Assembly (NCBI GenBank): GCA_040772845.1
Contig: JAXGXG010000001.1
Location: 3,162,001-3,226,000, forward strand
Reading direction: 5' to 3'
Length of the DNA: 64,000 bases
Source: PWXP01 sp040772845
Lineage (GTDB): Bacteria; Planctomycetota; Planctomycetia; Pirellulales; Thermoguttaceae
Shown: one piece after another, positions 63,270 to 64,000 of the stretch
How the letters are laid out: each line of letters starts with the position of its first letter
How positions within the stretch are numbered: the stretch's first letter is position 1
Translations under genes and position numbers: made by a program
The notes under the pieces: generated by a model
Databases searched by the model: none
Seen by the model: only the letters and a program-made list of their open reading frames with translations
Told to the model about the DNA's origin: nothing

Positions 63270-64000
63270 ATGTCGCACAGAGCATTTGTCGTCTTTTCGG
63301 TTCTTCTGAGCTTTTCATACGTCTTCCCGGCGGCGCCAGCTTCCGGCCGTGATATCTTTGTTAGCAATACGTCGGGCGACGACCAGTTCAACGGGCTCGG
63401 CTTGCAGAGCGCCCCCGACGGAAGCGGGCCGGTCCGAACGCTTGCCCGCGCACTCCGGCTGGCAGGTCCGGGCGACCGGATTGTCCTGACGAAGACCGAT
63501 CGGCCCTATCGCGAGAGCATCAGCCTGGTAGGCACGCGTCATAGCGGGTATCCCGACCGCCCGCTGACCATCGTCGGCAACGGGGCCACACTGGACGGCT
63601 CGGAGCCGGTCCCACCCGAAGCGTGGGAACACGATGAAGGGGCCGTGTTCCGTTTTTCCCCGCCGCGCAAGGGGCAGGCGCAACTGTTCCTCGACGGCCG
63701 CCCCGCGCCTCGCGTAGTTCCGGCGATAGAGGCCGATCGCCCGCCGCAACTGAACCCGACCCAATGGTGCTTCCTCGACGGGGCTATCTACTTCTGCGTT
63801 GACCAGGACAAGATCCCCGCGGATTATGCGCTTACCTACGCCCGACTTCCTGTCGGAATCACGCTGTACCACGTGGAACGCGTGGCCATCCTCGATCTGA
63901 CCGTGCAAGGCTTCCAACTCGACGGCATCAGCGCCCACAACAGTGCCCGCGATGTCTTCCTGGCCGGACTCACCTGCCGGGGAAATGCCCGGGCAGGCAT
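63270..64000 (+). CDS. Secreted right-handed beta-helix protein (partial, N-terminus)
   Basis: Open frame from ATG at 63270 to the window end, 243 codons so far. The start encodes a signal peptide (MSHRAFVVFSVLLSFSYVFP, then AAPASG). RDIFVSNTSGDDQFNGLGLQ and GSGPVRTLARALRLAGPGDR then IVLTKTDRPYRESI are typical of the beginning of a parallel beta-helix with pectate-lyase-like or NosD-like repeats. The later part VERVAILDLTVQGFQLDGIS continues the coil pattern. Polysaccharide-related function likely but unproven. Ribosome site is weak. Confidence 0.7.
   Translation, partial: MSHRAFVVFSVLLSFSYVFPAAPASGRDIFVSNTSGDDQFNGLGLQSAPDGSGPVRTLARALRLAGPGDRIVLTKTDRPYRESISLVGTRHSGYPDRPLTIVGNGATLDGSEPVPPEAWEHDEGAVFRFSPPRKGQAQLFLDGRPAPRVVPAIEADRPPQLNPTQWCFLDGAIYFCVDQDKIPADYALTYARLPVGITLYHVERVAILDLTVQGFQLDGISAHNSARDVFLAGLTCRGNARAG

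Overview
The window looks like the chromosome of a planctomycete, most likely in or near the Pirellulales/Thermoguttaceae. The grounds are a DUF1559 prepilin-like protein followed by a small lipoprotein, several PEP-CTERM proteins, a secreted sulfatase, right-handed beta-helix proteins, GTP-type PEP carboxykinase and high overall GC. This assignment is inference from gene content. No rRNA, tRNA or complete mobile element was seen.

Layout. 1-8265: the tail of an unknown gene, then leftward pckG with a downstream duplicated kinase-like gene, then an RND efflux permease and its adaptor. 8266-14560: a secreted beta-helix protein, ferredoxin, rhomboid protease, ParA-type ATPase, a discoidin-like PEP-CTERM protein and a remnant of a second PEP-CTERM gene. 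14561-20923: a BI-1 family membrane protein, a 0.6 kb repeat-rich gap with a large palindromic element, a BNR-type secreted protein plus sulfatase pair, and two convergent membrane-anchored unknowns. 21004-29427: a XylR-type regulator, the DUF1559/lipoprotein pair, a very large secreted protein and a glycine-rich PEP-CTERM protein. 30029-45746: a 16 kb rightward exopolysaccharide cluster. It holds a GT4, a Wzy/ligase-like protein, a Wzx-like flippase, two methyltransferases, a GT2, a CapA-like protein, a CapK/PaaK-like ligase, a two-domain dehydrogenase, heparinase II/III, a small carboxypeptidase-regulatory-like protein and a WecA/MraY-type initiating transferase. 45831-52158: MnmA, a small protein with a truncated partner, a degenerate phosphohexomutase, an aminotransferase and a GH2 enzyme. 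52165-59558: ClpX, a SHOCT-like protein, a secreted beta-sandwich protein, a CxxCH-containing sensor kinase, a NYN/LOTUS RNA-associated protein, an RRM protein and a SHOCT-like protein. 59869-63112: a leftward macrodomain - aspartate ammonia-lyase - HydF operon. 63270-end: the start of another secreted beta-helix protein.

How the genes work together. The sulfatase, BNR protein, GH2, beta-helix proteins and XylR regulator point to degradation of complex, probably sulfated, polysaccharides. The 30-46 kb cluster points to synthesis, flipping and polymerisation of a surface polysaccharide. Within it the Wzy- and Wzx-like genes are visibly lower in GC than their neighbours. HydF and the ferredoxin suggest fermentative or hydrogen metabolism.

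The most unusual items are the active-plus-degenerate kinase-like tandem behind pckG, the macrodomain/AspA/HydF operon, a phosphohexomutase that has lost its phosphoserine motif, and palindromic repeat elements in several gaps. Functions rest on motifs read by eye; no database search was possible.
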